The position numbers and the translations under genes are program-made. From positions 1 through 34,889 of the forward strand of contig CALMWS010000098.1 of NCBI GenBank assembly GCA_937870795.1: a DNA stretch of 34,889 nucleotides, written 5' to 3'. The DNA comes from an uncultured Bacteroidota bacterium. Lineage in GTDB: Bacteria > Bacteroidota > Bacteroidia > Chitinophagales > Saprospiraceae. Shown here piece by piece: positions 8,050 to 17,400 of this stretch; the first letter of the stretch is position 1; the number at the start of each line of letters is the position of its first letter. The notes under the pieces were generated by a model. That model had not been told where the DNA came from. It worked only from the letters and a program-made list of their open reading frames with translations, and did not search any database.

Positions 8050-8661
8050 ATGATTGCAATAATTGATTATGGAGTAGGCAATCTGGGGTCGATTCAGAAC
8101 ATGCTGAACTATCTACAGATTGAGGCTAAGATGACGTGTTCAGTGGAGGATATTTGGAAAGCCGATAAACTTATTTTGCCCGGAGTTGGAGCATTTGACG
8201 CAGGAATGGAGCAGCTAAAATTAAGCGGACTGAAAGAAATTTTGGATGAAGAAGTACTTGGAAAACATAAAAGCATTCTTGGCATTTGCCTGGGTATGCA
8301 ATTGATGACAAAAGGCAGTGAAGAGGGTAAAATGCAAGGATTAGGCTGGTTCAACGCACACACTAAAAAATTTGTTTTTGACAATAACAGTGGCATGCTG
8401 GTACCCCATATGGGTTGGAACGAAATTAGTATAAAGCACCAGCATACCTTATTTAATGGCTTGGAGGAAGAAAACAAGTTTTATTTTGTTCATTCCTACT
8501 ATGTACAAGCTGAAGCATCAAAAGAAGAAGCAGCTACTACATTTTATGGTCACGATTTTGCAAGCGTCATGGTGAATAAACACATTATGGGATGTCAGTT
8601 TCACCCTGAAAAGAGTCATCGCTTTGGTATGCGACTTCTAAAAAACTTCTGTCAATCTTAA
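8050..8661 (+). CDS. hisH: HisH-like glutamine amidotransferase of the acetamidino-sugar pathway
   Basis: Class I glutaminase of 203 aa, releasing ammonia from glutamine. The N-terminus (IAIIDYGVGNLGSIQNML) and PGVGAFDAGM are HisH hallmarks. The catalytic triad is present: C80 in GICLGMQLM, H185 and E187 in CQFHPEKSH. The gene has no other his genes nearby; it sits with a HisF-like gene and a WbpG/PseA-like sugar amidotransferase. The three proteins are known in Pseudomonas O-antigen biosynthesis (HisH2, HisF2, WbpG) as a complex converting an N-acetyl group to an acetamidino group. Ammonia from this subunit would pass through the HisF-like barrel to the amidotransferase. It is therefore better read as a HisH2 paralogue than as histidine biosynthesis. 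Confidence 0.9.
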   Translation: MIAIIDYGVGNLGSIQNMLNYLQIEAKMTCSVEDIWKADKLILPGVGAFDAGMEQLKLSGLKEILDEEVLGKHKSILGICLGMQLMTKGSEEGKMQGLGWFNAHTKKFVFDNNSGMLVPHMGWNEISIKHQHTLFNGLEEENKFYFVHSYYVQAEASKEEAATTFYGHDFASVMVNKHIMGCQFHPEKSHRFGMRLLKNFCQS

Positions 8662-8664
8662 GCC

Positions 8665-9435
8665 ATGGTTCAAAACAGAGTATTGCCGGGTTTATTGGTA
8701 TTGGAAGGGAAGTTGGTAAAAACTGAAAAGTACCGCAAACCACAATACATAGGAGATCCTGTCAATGCCGTTAAAATTTTTAATGAGAAAGAGGTTGATG
8801 AATTGGTAGTGTGTGACATCAGCACTGATCGTGCACAAAAGGGCCCCAACTCCCAATTGATCAGAAGAATAGCAGACGAATGTTTTATGCCATTGACTTA
8901 TGGTGGAGGCATTACCAACCTTGACCAGATCAGAACTATTTTGAAACTGGGTGTGGAAAAAGTAATCATCAATTCAGCACTGGAGCATGGCACCCGATTA
9001 TTGTCTGAAGCAGCTTCGGTTTTTGGAAGCCAATGCGTGGTGGCAAGTGTAGATGTTGGCAGAGATTGGCTTGGCAGGAACAAGGTTTGTTTTCAATCTG
9101 GTCGCAAAGTTTCATCCGAAAATCCTGAGTCATTTGTAACCAAAGTGATTTCAGCGGGTGCCGGTGAGCTCATCATTAATAGCATAGATCGCGAAGCAAG
9201 TTGGAAGGGCATGGACATAACATTATTAAGTCAAATTACCCGAATAGCCGGAGTTCCGGTAATCGCTTCCTGTGGAGCAGGTAGCATAGCTCACATCAAA
9301 GAAGCCATACAGGAAGGTGGTGCTTCGGCGGTGGTGTTGGGCAGCATGTCTGTTTACCAGCAAAAAGGTATGGGTGTATTGATTAATTTCCCAACTAACG
9401 CTCAGTTAAAGGAGATAAACTATCTGAAAAAATAA
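8665..9435 (+). CDS. AglZ/HisF2-family acetamidino modification protein (HisF-like)
   Basis: HisF-type TIM barrel of 256 aa. It aligns without gaps to HisF at the N-terminus (QNRVLPGLLVLEG against KRIIACLDVKDG in histidine-pathway enzymes). The catalytic Asp11 of HisF is leucine here (L11), whereas the Asp130 position is kept (D130 in VASVDVGRD). Phosphate-binding glycines remain (YGGGI, about 79-83; VIASCGAGS). Loss of D11 argues against imidazole-glycerol-phosphate cyclase activity and fits the HisF2/AglZ group, whose role is thought to be conducting ammonia from the HisH-like glutaminase to the sugar amidotransferase. It lies 3 nt after hisH and 10 nt before the amidotransferase. Confidence 0.9.
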   Translation: MVQNRVLPGLLVLEGKLVKTEKYRKPQYIGDPVNAVKIFNEKEVDELVVCDISTDRAQKGPNSQLIRRIADECFMPLTYGGGITNLDQIRTILKLGVEKVIINSALEHGTRLLSEAASVFGSQCVVASVDVGRDWLGRNKVCFQSGRKVSSENPESFVTKVISAGAGELIINSIDREASWKGMDITLLSQITRIAGVPVIASCGAGSIAHIKEAIQEGGASAVVLGSMSVYQQKGMGVLINFPTNAQLKEINYLKK

Positions 9436-9445
9436 GAATCAAGCA

Positions 9446-10645
9446 ATGGAAACTATCGTAGAAAAACAAAGCCCAAACATGAAAGTATTGAAGCCGCATA
9501 CATCGTCAAAAACCATATGCACACGTTGTATTTACGACAGCAACATTCCCTATATTACCTTTGATGAAACGGGTGTATGTAATTATTGTTTGCAATATGA
9601 TGAACTCAATCAACTTTATCCTACAGGTGATCAGGGCATGGCCTATCTGAAATCATTGGCAGAGCAGATAAAAAAGGAGCAAAAAAATAAGAAGTATGAT
9701 GTAGTGGTGGGGGTAAGTGGCGGCACTGATTCGTCTTATATGATGTACCTCGCCAAGGAAGTTTTGGGACTCAGGGTATTGGCTGCGCACTTTGATAATA
9801 CGTGGAATTCAAAGATAGCTGTTGAAAACATTCAGTGTGTGACCGAAAAACTGGGCATAGATCTTTATACACATGTAGTAGACAACGATGAGTACAATGA
9901 CATCTTTCACTCGTTCTTAAAAGCATCGGTACCCGATATAGATACTCCGAGCGATCTGGCATTGGCAACCGTTCATTACATGGCTAGTAAAAAATTTGGG
10001 ATAAAATATATTTTTGAAGGACATTCATTCCGCACCGAAGGAATTTCGCCCCACGGCTGGTTTTATATGGATGCGAAGTACATCCAAAGTGTACAACAAA
10101 AATTTGGCAGTAAGCGATTAAAAACTTTGCCCAGTTTATGGATTACCCATTGGTTGAAATGGATCATTTTTGATAAAATAAAAAAGATACGCCCGCTGTA
10201 TTACCTGGATTACAATAAGGAGCAAGTCAAAACATTTTTATCTGAAACTTATGGCTGGCAATACTATGGTGGTCATCATATGGAAAACAGAACGGCCTAT
10301 TTTACCAATAACTACTGGCTTCCCAAAAAATTTGGTTACGATCTGAGGTATTGTGAATTTTCAGCTCTGGTGAGGTCAGGTCAATGGACGCGGGAACAGG
10401 CGCTTGAAGAAATTAAAAAAGATAAACCATTTGACGCCAACATACTTCTTGAGATTCATAAACGTCTGGGTATTTCAGAAAATGAATTTATTCAGTTAAT
10501 GGCGGCTCCCAATAAGTCTTATAGGGACTACAAGACTTACAAGAAGACTTTTGAAAAGCTCAGATGGTTTTTTTATATTTTGGTGAAAGCCAATTTAGTG
10601 CCTTTGAGTTTTTATTTAAAGTACACTAAAACATACAACGAATAA
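9446..10645 (+). CDS. N-acetyl sugar amidotransferase (WbpG/PseA family)
   Basis: ATP-pyrophosphatase of 399 aa that activates the amide oxygen of an N-acetyl sugar and replaces it with ammonia to give an acetamidino group. A CxxC pair with C25/C28 (CTRCIYD) and C45/C48 (CNYC) forms a probable zinc knuckle. The PP-loop SGGTDSS is at 91-97 inside VVVGVSGGTDSSYMMYLAKE, and GHSFRTEGISPHGWFYMD is characteristic of the family. Its length matches WbpG/PseA-type proteins (about 370-400 aa). It works with the preceding HisH and HisF2 homologues as ammonia donor and channel. The substrate is probably the N-acetylated sugar made by the first three genes, though a nucleotide-sugar made elsewhere cannot be excluded. 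Confidence 0.94.
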   Translation: METIVEKQSPNMKVLKPHTSSKTICTRCIYDSNIPYITFDETGVCNYCLQYDELNQLYPTGDQGMAYLKSLAEQIKKEQKNKKYDVVVGVSGGTDSSYMMYLAKEVLGLRVLAAHFDNTWNSKIAVENIQCVTEKLGIDLYTHVVDNDEYNDIFHSFLKASVPDIDTPSDLALATVHYMASKKFGIKYIFEGHSFRTEGISPHGWFYMDAKYIQSVQQKFGSKRLKTLPSLWITHWLKWIIFDKIKKIRPLYYLDYNKEQVKTFLSETYGWQYYGGHHMENRTAYFTNNYWLPKKFGYDLRYCEFSALVRSGQWTREQALEEIKKDKPFDANILLEIHKRLGISENEFIQLMAAPNKSYRDYKTYKKTFEKLRWFFYILVKANLVPLSFYLKYTKTYNE

Positions 10646-10657
10646 CTTCGAAACATC

Positions 10658-11959
10658 ATGAGAATTTACATAGGTAATGTTGAAATTGCCGGTTATTTTA
10701 CCAAGTTGCGGGATGGCTTCGAAAAAGAAGGTATAAGGGCTGATCTTTGGTTTTTGAGCAAAAACAAATATTATCAAAATCGCATGCCTTTTTTAGTTAG
10801 CGTCAATCAGTGGCTTTTTGACAGATTCAAAAAGGGAGGTTCATCATTGAACAGATGGCTAACGCTTCCTTTTTTGCTTTTAACTAAGGCAGTCATTTTT
10901 GTTTGGGTATTGGCCAGATACGATGTTTTTATTCTCAACTCACACGCCTACTTCAATTTTCATGAATTGGCTGTTTTAAAGTATTTCCGAAAGAAAATCA
11001 TATTTGTTTGCCTGGGGACTGAATCGAGACCACTGTACATGTCGGGGAATTCTATTTTAACCAAGTACGTAAATGAAGGGCAACTGAAATACGGGGTATG
11101 TTATGAAGATGTAAAGAGACAAAAAGAAGAAATTGAAAGAATAGAGCGATATGCAGACATAATGATTAACCATCCGCCAACAGCACTTTTTCACAGCAAA
11201 CCATTTATTGCGTGGATGCACATTGGTTTTCCAAGTGGTAATGGCGAGGGGGCGGCATTGAACAGCAATGAAAGATCCAGGTTGGTAAAAATATTACATG
11301 CTCCTTCATTGGCCCTATCCAAAGGCAGTGCAGAGATTGAGGCCATGGTCAACAATTTGAAAGAGCAAGGATACCCCGTTGAGTTTGTGAGATTGGAGAA
11401 TGTGCCCAACCACAAGGTACTAGAGACCATAAGAGAGGTAGACATAGTGGTTGATGAGTTGTATGCCGATATTCCTTTGGGTGGCTTGGGTACAGAAGCA
11501 GCAGTGGCGCACAAACCGGTGTTGAGCGCGGGTTATTATTCCGGCTGTATGCACAGTGATTATCCAGCAGAAGTAATTCCACCCTCCGTATTTTGTCAAC
11601 CCGAATTTCTGGAGCAGGAATTGTTGTCGCTGGTGGTTGATCGAAACAAAAGGTTTGAAATTGGGGAGGCCAGTGCACAGTTTGTAAAGAATAATTGGAA
11701 CAATCGTGAAGTAGCGCGCAAATTTATGTGCCTGATCAATGGGGATATACCTGCAAATTGGTATTTTGAGCCTGAAAAAATCAACTGTATCCATGGCTAT
11801 GGCATGCAGGAAGATAAATTAAAAAAATTCATTTTCGGCTACATTGAAAAGTATGGTGCTGAAGCTTTGTTTTTGGAACACAATCCGGTGCTTAAATCAA
11901 AAGTGCTGGACTTTGTCCATGAAAAAAGATTTGTACTGAGTGAAAGAAAAGTTTCTTAA
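10658..11959 (+). CDS. Putative GT-B-fold glycosyltransferase
   Basis: Protein of 433 aa with the layout of a GT-B glycosyltransferase. Residues 1-150 begin with MRIYIGNVEIAGYFTKLRDGF, followed by a hydrophobic segment (about 72-90) that may be membrane-associated. A C-terminal Rossmann-like half begins near KILHAPSLALSKGSAEIEAMV and contains VRLENVPNHKVLETIREVDIVVDE and PLGGLGTEAAVAHKPVLS, the usual acceptor/nucleotide-sugar region with a conserved Gly-rich element and a following Glu. I do not recognise a specific family. About 50 additional residues end the protein. Position between the sugar amidotransferase (12 nt upstream) and the flippase (20-nt overlap) supports transfer of the modified sugar onto a lipid-linked glycan. 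Confidence 0.75.
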   Translation: MRIYIGNVEIAGYFTKLRDGFEKEGIRADLWFLSKNKYYQNRMPFLVSVNQWLFDRFKKGGSSLNRWLTLPFLLLTKAVIFVWVLARYDVFILNSHAYFNFHELAVLKYFRKKIIFVCLGTESRPLYMSGNSILTKYVNEGQLKYGVCYEDVKRQKEEIERIERYADIMINHPPTALFHSKPFIAWMHIGFPSGNGEGAALNSNERSRLVKILHAPSLALSKGSAEIEAMVNNLKEQGYPVEFVRLENVPNHKVLETIREVDIVVDELYADIPLGGLGTEAAVAHKPVLSAGYYSGCMHSDYPAEVIPPSVFCQPEFLEQELLSLVVDRNKRFEIGEASAQFVKNNWNNREVARKFMCLINGDIPANWYFEPEKINCIHGYGMQEDKLKKFIFGYIEKYGAEALFLEHNPVLKSKVLDFVHEKRFVLSERKVS

Positions 11960-13358
11960 AGATCTGGGCATCTATGGCATCAGCACCTTGCTGGTGAGGC
12001 TGATCAATTTTTTGCTGATCCCTGTTTATGCAAGGGTGTTGAGTCAGGATGAATACGGTGCCATGGATCTCATCAATACGCTGACTTACGTAACCGGTGT
12101 TTTTTTGTTTTTGGAAATGTACCAGGCGGTGTCCCGCTATTATGCAGAGGCAAACGATGATCAGCGTAAAAAAATTGTGGGAACAGGTCTTAGCCATTAC
12201 CTGATTTCGATGTTACCTTTATTGATTGTGGTGTGGTTGATAAAAGATCAACTGGCCATGTGGTTGGTTGGTAGTCGTGATGATGGAAACATGGTGCTGC
12301 TGGCTTTTGGATCTGCCATGGCCATGGCAGTATTTAATTACCTGCAAACAGTCAGACGATATGCATTGGAGAGTGCAGCTTATGCACTGGCAAGTATTGC
12401 ATGTGTGCTCACCACGGTTTTGGTTTCGATTGTTTTGGTAGTTTATGCCAAACAGGGCTTAAGCGGAGTTTTTCTCGGGCAGTTGGTTGGCGCTGCAATG
12501 GGTTTGGTGGTTTCAATGCAAGGCCACTATAAAGCCTTTATGGTTTCAATAGATTGGAAGATGTGGAAGGAGTTGATTCGATTTTCTGCGCCTCTCACGG
12601 TATCTGCTGTTTTATTGTATTTGATGAATTACATTGATAGGTGGTTGATCAGAGACCATCTTGGTTTGGCAGCCGTAGGTATCTATGCTGTGGTCTTCCG
12701 AATAGCGGCAGTGCCTATGCTGGTCATGAATATTGTAAGTAATTCATTGCTGCCTCATATATACAGAGAGTATAAAGATCGGCAAAAAGCGGTTGAAATT
12801 GGTCGTTTGTATAATTTGATTTGGTCTGCCGGATTGCTATTGGTTGCATGGATGGCCTGGCTGAGTCCTGAAGTTGTATTGTGGATGGCGGGCGATGTAT
12901 ATAGTATGCATGCCTATTTATTCCCTATAGTTTTGCTTTCTGGTTTTTTATTGCATTATTCTTATTTATTTGTGGGTTTGTATTTGGGCCACAAAACCCA
13001 TTTGACAGCATATCTCTATTTAGCTGGGCTGGCAGCTGTTTATTTATTAAACACGATTTTGTTGCCCCGCTATGGTTTGGCTGGCACTGCCATTAGCAGC
13101 ATTTTAACAACAGGAGGTATTCTGGTTTTTCAATATTTTGCATCTCAAAAGGCATTTACATTTCCCATACAGTTGAGGTCAATGTTGGTCAATGGAGGCT
13201 TCACCATACTTCCCATTCTTGTTGCATTTTATCTCGGCTACCACCAAAAATTGCCTGGTATTGGATTGCGATTATTTATTGCGGTTATAACTTCATCAAT
13301 ATTACTATATCCTTTGCGTGGAGAGCTCGCTATGGCGTGGAACCGATTGAGGTCTTGA
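11940..13358 (+). CDS. Wzx-like oligosaccharide/polysaccharide flippase
   Basis: Polytopic membrane protein of 472 aa, likely 12-14 transmembrane helices, of the MOP/MATE exporter superfamily. The N-terminus (KDLGIYGISTLLVRLINFLLIPVYARVLSQDEYGAMDLIN) is the recognised Wzx/RfbX signature. It should flip a polyprenyl-linked oligosaccharide across the inner membrane. The start is GTG 11940, inside the end of the upstream gene; no ATG occurs until residue 35, after the first transmembrane helix begins. It ends the compact operon. No obvious O-antigen polymerase (Wzy), initiating transferase or ligase gene is visible in the window, so the rest of the pathway must lie elsewhere. Confidence 0.93.
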   Translation: MKEKFLKDLGIYGISTLLVRLINFLLIPVYARVLSQDEYGAMDLINTLTYVTGVFLFLEMYQAVSRYYAEANDDQRKKIVGTGLSHYLISMLPLLIVVWLIKDQLAMWLVGSRDDGNMVLLAFGSAMAMAVFNYLQTVRRYALESAAYALASIACVLTTVLVSIVLVVYAKQGLSGVFLGQLVGAAMGLVVSMQGHYKAFMVSIDWKMWKELIRFSAPLTVSAVLLYLMNYIDRWLIRDHLGLAAVGIYAVVFRIAAVPMLVMNIVSNSLLPHIYREYKDRQKAVEIGRLYNLIWSAGLLLVAWMAWLSPEVVLWMAGDVYSMHAYLFPIVLLSGFLLHYSYLFVGLYLGHKTHLTAYLYLAGLAAVYLLNTILLPRYGLAGTAISSILTTGGILVFQYFASQKAFTFPIQLRSMLVNGGFTILPILVAFYLGYHQKLPGIGLRLFIAVITSSILLYPLRGELAMAWNRLRS

Positions 13359-13495
13359 ATTTGCTGCCATTGATTTTGAATAGAAATAGGTCTGCAGGCA
13401 AATTATTGTCAATCCTAAGGGAAGAAATGGTATGACCCCAGACAATCTGGATTAAGACTTGAGGTTAAAAATGCTTACTTTTTTAAGAATATAGT

Positions 13496-13503
13496 TAGTT
13501 TTG
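13496..13503 (+). promoter_or_regulatory. Probable Bacteroidota -7 element (TAGTTTTG)
   Basis: TAGTTTTG matches TAnnTTTG and lies 80 bp before the methyltransferase ATG (13584). No TTG occurs at the expected upstream distance, the closest being 13459-13461. The 225-bp gap between the flippase and methyltransferase genes (13359-13583) also carries a bulged inverted repeat AATTTGC (13358-13364)/GCAAATT (13398-13404) without a U-tract. A separate promoter for the methyltransferase is likely but not certain. Confidence 0.4.
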
Positions 13504-13583
13504 TACCCCATCAGATTAATGAAATGAATACTTTATGTTATTATTTTGTATAATACGTAAGTATAAGTAATACAGTAAAATAC

Positions 13584-14429
13584 ATGTTAAATAAAATATA
13601 TAAGTTTTTAAGTTCCCGTTACCAGACCCTGTTTTTAGATTACAAGGTAGAAATGAAACCCCGATATGGTCACGGAAAACCTCCCCATGGCGCTTTGTAT
13701 GAAATAATTGATCAACAAAGGGGCATTTACCAGGATTTACTCAGGGAAGCCATGGGTTTTGAAAAATACATCGCAGAAATTAAAGATTCCACAGCACAAA
13801 CTGATCGTTCACAACCGGTGTGGAACAATGGCTTTCTGCCGGGCCTCGACATCATAGGCATTTACACCCTAATTGCCAGATACAGACCATCCAAATACAT
13901 TGAAGTTGGGTCGGGCAATTCAACCAAGGTGGCATTCAAGGCGAAAAAAGATCACAACCTGGCTATGGAAATTACATCCATTGATCCAATGCCCAGAGCT
14001 GAGATCGACCATTTGGCGGATCGGGTGATCAGGCAGCCTTTTGAGAATACCGACTTGTCTTTAATTGATGAATTAAACGAAAATGATGTACTGTTTATAG
14101 ACAACTCTCATCGCATTCTGCCCAACAGTGATGCCATGGTTTTTTTTATGGACATTCTTCCCCGCCTTAAAAGGGGGGTGATTGTGCACATTCACGACAT
14201 TTATTTGCCTTATGATTATCCACAATTTATGTGTGACCGGGCATATAGTGAGCAATATGGGCTTGCATTTTACCTGCTGGCCAATGCACAAAAATACCAA
14301 CCCTTGTTTCCGGCGTATTTTATTTCGGAAGACAAAGAATTGGCTTCTCTCATTGAGCCTATATGGAACCATAAAAATCTGCTCACCGTCGAAAGACATG
14401 GAGGCTCGTTTTGGTTACGGATAGGGTAA
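13584..14429 (+). CDS. Class I SAM-dependent methyltransferase-like protein
   Basis: Protein of 281 aa with a Rossmann methyltransferase core. Motif I is EVGSGNSTKVA (about 106-116); the acidic end of strand 2 is in ITSIDPMPRAE, and strand 4 is DVLFIDNSHRI (about 168-178), typical of the Methyltransf_24 group often found in polysaccharide and surface-glycan loci. GVIVHIHDIYLPYDYP is characteristic of this group and may contribute metal-binding residues. The first 95 residues are an uncharacterised N-terminal region. It follows the glycan operon by 225 nt on the same strand, so it may modify the same surface polymer. Acceptor unknown; some members of this group are hydroxylases or oxidases by annotation. 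Confidence 0.82.
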   Translation: MLNKIYKFLSSRYQTLFLDYKVEMKPRYGHGKPPHGALYEIIDQQRGIYQDLLREAMGFEKYIAEIKDSTAQTDRSQPVWNNGFLPGLDIIGIYTLIARYRPSKYIEVGSGNSTKVAFKAKKDHNLAMEITSIDPMPRAEIDHLADRVIRQPFENTDLSLIDELNENDVLFIDNSHRILPNSDAMVFFMDILPRLKRGVIVHIHDIYLPYDYPQFMCDRAYSEQYGLAFYLLANAQKYQPLFPAYFISEDKELASLIEPIWNHKNLLTVERHGGSFWLRIG

Positions 14430-14469
14430 TTGAAAATCTACACTTTTCGGTTGTACTCTTTTAGAGCTA

Positions 14470-17400
14470 TCATAATACAGTAAACTGTAACAAATGGTTT
14501 TTATCGCCTGCTTGTATTTGAAGAATATACATACCGGCAGCAAAACCTGCAACGGATACTTCTGTTTTTTCCTCCACCGGAACGGACCAGGCTTGCAGTA
14601 TCTGTCCTTTGTAATCTCTTATACTGAATGACACCTTTCCCGATGAGAGGTTACGAATTTGTAATACTCCATCTCTGGCTATCGGATTTGGAAAAATGGA
14701 TGGCCGCCCTGAAACATTATCTGTACTACTTAAAATAGTTACTGGAATACAGCGTGAAGCGTCCTGGCAGATTCCATCAGAGACGATTGCAAAATACAAA
14801 CCGCTTTGGCTTGGTATATATTCATTGGAAGTTGCCCCGGGAATCAAAGCCCCTGTTTCACAATCACCCCATTGGTAGCTATATCCCGGCGTAGCGGTTA
14901 GTTTATTGTCCAATAGACTAACGGTCCAATCTATAGGAGCTTTGAATTTAAATTTTATATAAGCTGTGCTATCGCAACCGTTTGTACCTTTGGTATTGAT
15001 AACAATTGTTGTATCTGCGCTTATTTTAATATCTCCAAGGGTAACGCTGGAGCCAAAACACAATTCTATTTGCTGTTCTCCCGAGAAAAACGGAATATAG
15101 GAAGCTAAGGTGTGGTATACTTTATTGGTCTTCACGGCTTCATTGAAATCAAAATAAATATCTGCCGCATTGTTCATGCGTACATCATAGGGGGCATCCG
15201 GCAGCATGGAGAGTTCAAATATAACATGGCCTTGGCTGTTAGCCTCATCACTGTCTTTGCCGGGTAATTGGATATTTGGAAATTCAAACCTTAATATCTG
15301 ATCTTTCACTTTTACAACATTCATAGGGTGGCTGCTTTGGATGATGCGCAGGCTGGTGAGATCCAAGCCCTGTGGCAGAGAGTCAACCACGTGAACAAAT
15401 TGAGCAGGGAAATTGCCCGTATTCTGGAATCGTACGGTGTACACTATTTTATTATCGGGGGTAATATAATGATCATTACAAGCACCCATTGGATGTGCTC
15501 TTAGATCATTTGGATCGAAGCTGCCTACCACAGGATAACTATATTCAATACTATTGTCTGTTGGATTGGCGTCAATTTCAGTAGGAGCAACCTCGAGTTT
15601 TAAAATAAGCCGAGTATCAAATGAAGCAGTTGCGGCTGTTTTCAAGACCAGGTGGATAACCAATGAATCGCTGCCATCCCAAATCCACTGAAATTCACCA
15701 CCACTGTTATTGGAAGGGGCGGGTAGGGAGGACACCAGACTAACACTTCCGGGCATGGTCAGTTTTAACTTAGAAGGATTATTCTGTGCGCATCCTTTGT
15801 TTCTTACTACAATGGTTGCTTCATTTTCAAAGCCCCGAACAAAGGAGGTTGCAACAAGATAAGGAGCATAATCAGGTTCATTGCCTTCCTTTTCTGTGTC
15901 AACAAAAAAAGTTAGGTCCCTTTGGCAACCTGTAGCATCACTTACTGCAACCTTATAGTATCCTTCTTTATAAATGACTATTGAATCAATGTTGGAGATA
16001 ACAGAGTCATTGATGGAGTATTGAAAAGGAGGCAGGCCTCCGGTAAATTCCATTTTGACATAACCTTCCTGACCACACTTAAGACTCACTGTTTTATTGA
16101 TACGGAGTCCCAACAAGCCGCAATCATATCTTGCCTCACCCTTGATTTTGATGATGCCTGAATTCGTATAGGAGGAATCCGCTTCATTGATAAGGCTCAT
16201 ATATATGTCACCCTGTGCATCTACCCTTATGCATTCCTGAATGCTGTTCTTTGAAAATTGTGAAAGGTTGACAGCGGCTTCCTGCTGACCTAAAGCATTG
16301 ATTTTTGCTAAATAAAGTTGCCCCACGTTATCAAATGTGTCTAAGCCGTATTTTGGGATTAATACATTTTTATTGAGATCTTCTGTGATTTCAGAAGTAA
16401 ATAAAATTAATGAATCAGTATGGATAAAGGATTTATCTTCACCTCCCGATAAATCATACTTTACAAGTTTGTTTGTGAAAGGGAAGGTGTAAATATTATT
16501 TGGTGTAAAACCGAATGACAATCTTGAGCCCTGGTAGTTTATGGCTGAGAAAGCAGCATCTTTGGTGCCATCCAACTTATACCGTTCGATCCAAACATCG
16601 TTGCCCGGATTATCGCTGTGGGCAAACAGTATAAATGCATTTTCCTCTTGCGTAGGTGAAAGGAGGGCATATTCCATATTTATGCCCAATTGAAATGGAA
16701 TGAGGTCATCTGAAACGACGACATCATTGTGTAGCAGTACAATTCTTTTTGGATACAAAGCAAGGGTATATTCACCCATTTGTAATAGACTACGAATGAT
16801 GCCGGTGGTGTTGCCCTGCCCACCGTTATATAAGATTTTCACCAATTGTCCTTCTGCACTCCACAATTCTACAGCATTTCCATTCATGAGGATGATTTGT
16901 CCGCTTTTATTAAAGACCAAAGTTTGGCCTGCCATGGATTGCTGTGACAGAAATGAAGTGAGCTGAGTGTTGTGGAATAGCCTTATTACAGTGCCATTGA
17001 TATCTGTGCTTACGATGCCGGATGTAGGGTTGCCATTGTATTCGGTAAAGGCACCATAATAAAAATATTCTCCCGGATAGAGATCACTGGTAGCGCATTT
17101 GACAGTGCCGGTTCTGGGGTAGAAACCTGTATCGCCACATGGGTGGGTAAAGGGTAATGATTTGTCAAGTTTTTTTGTGAATTTTCGGATGATACCATCG
17201 GTTCTTGCGAGGAAGAAGTTTTCATTTTCGGAAACATAGACGGCATTCAAATTGTGTCCAAAATGTTGTTGTGTAGGATCAGATACATTGAATGAAGAGT
17301 AAAAGATTATGCCTTTACTTTTTAGTAAAAAAGAAGATGAAGGGTAGTCGAAGTCCCCAGAAATTGCGTATCCACCATCTTTCAAACAATTGATCTGGTA

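Noticed and set aside
8050-9435. Histidine biosynthesis genes hisH/hisF
   Set aside because: No other his genes are adjacent; Asp11 of HisF is missing, and the pair directly precedes a WbpG/PseA-type sugar amidotransferase.
11191-11794. Minus-strand frames antisense to the glycosyltransferase gene
   Set aside because: They mirror a well-formed plus-strand gene with operon-like spacing and have no domain of their own.
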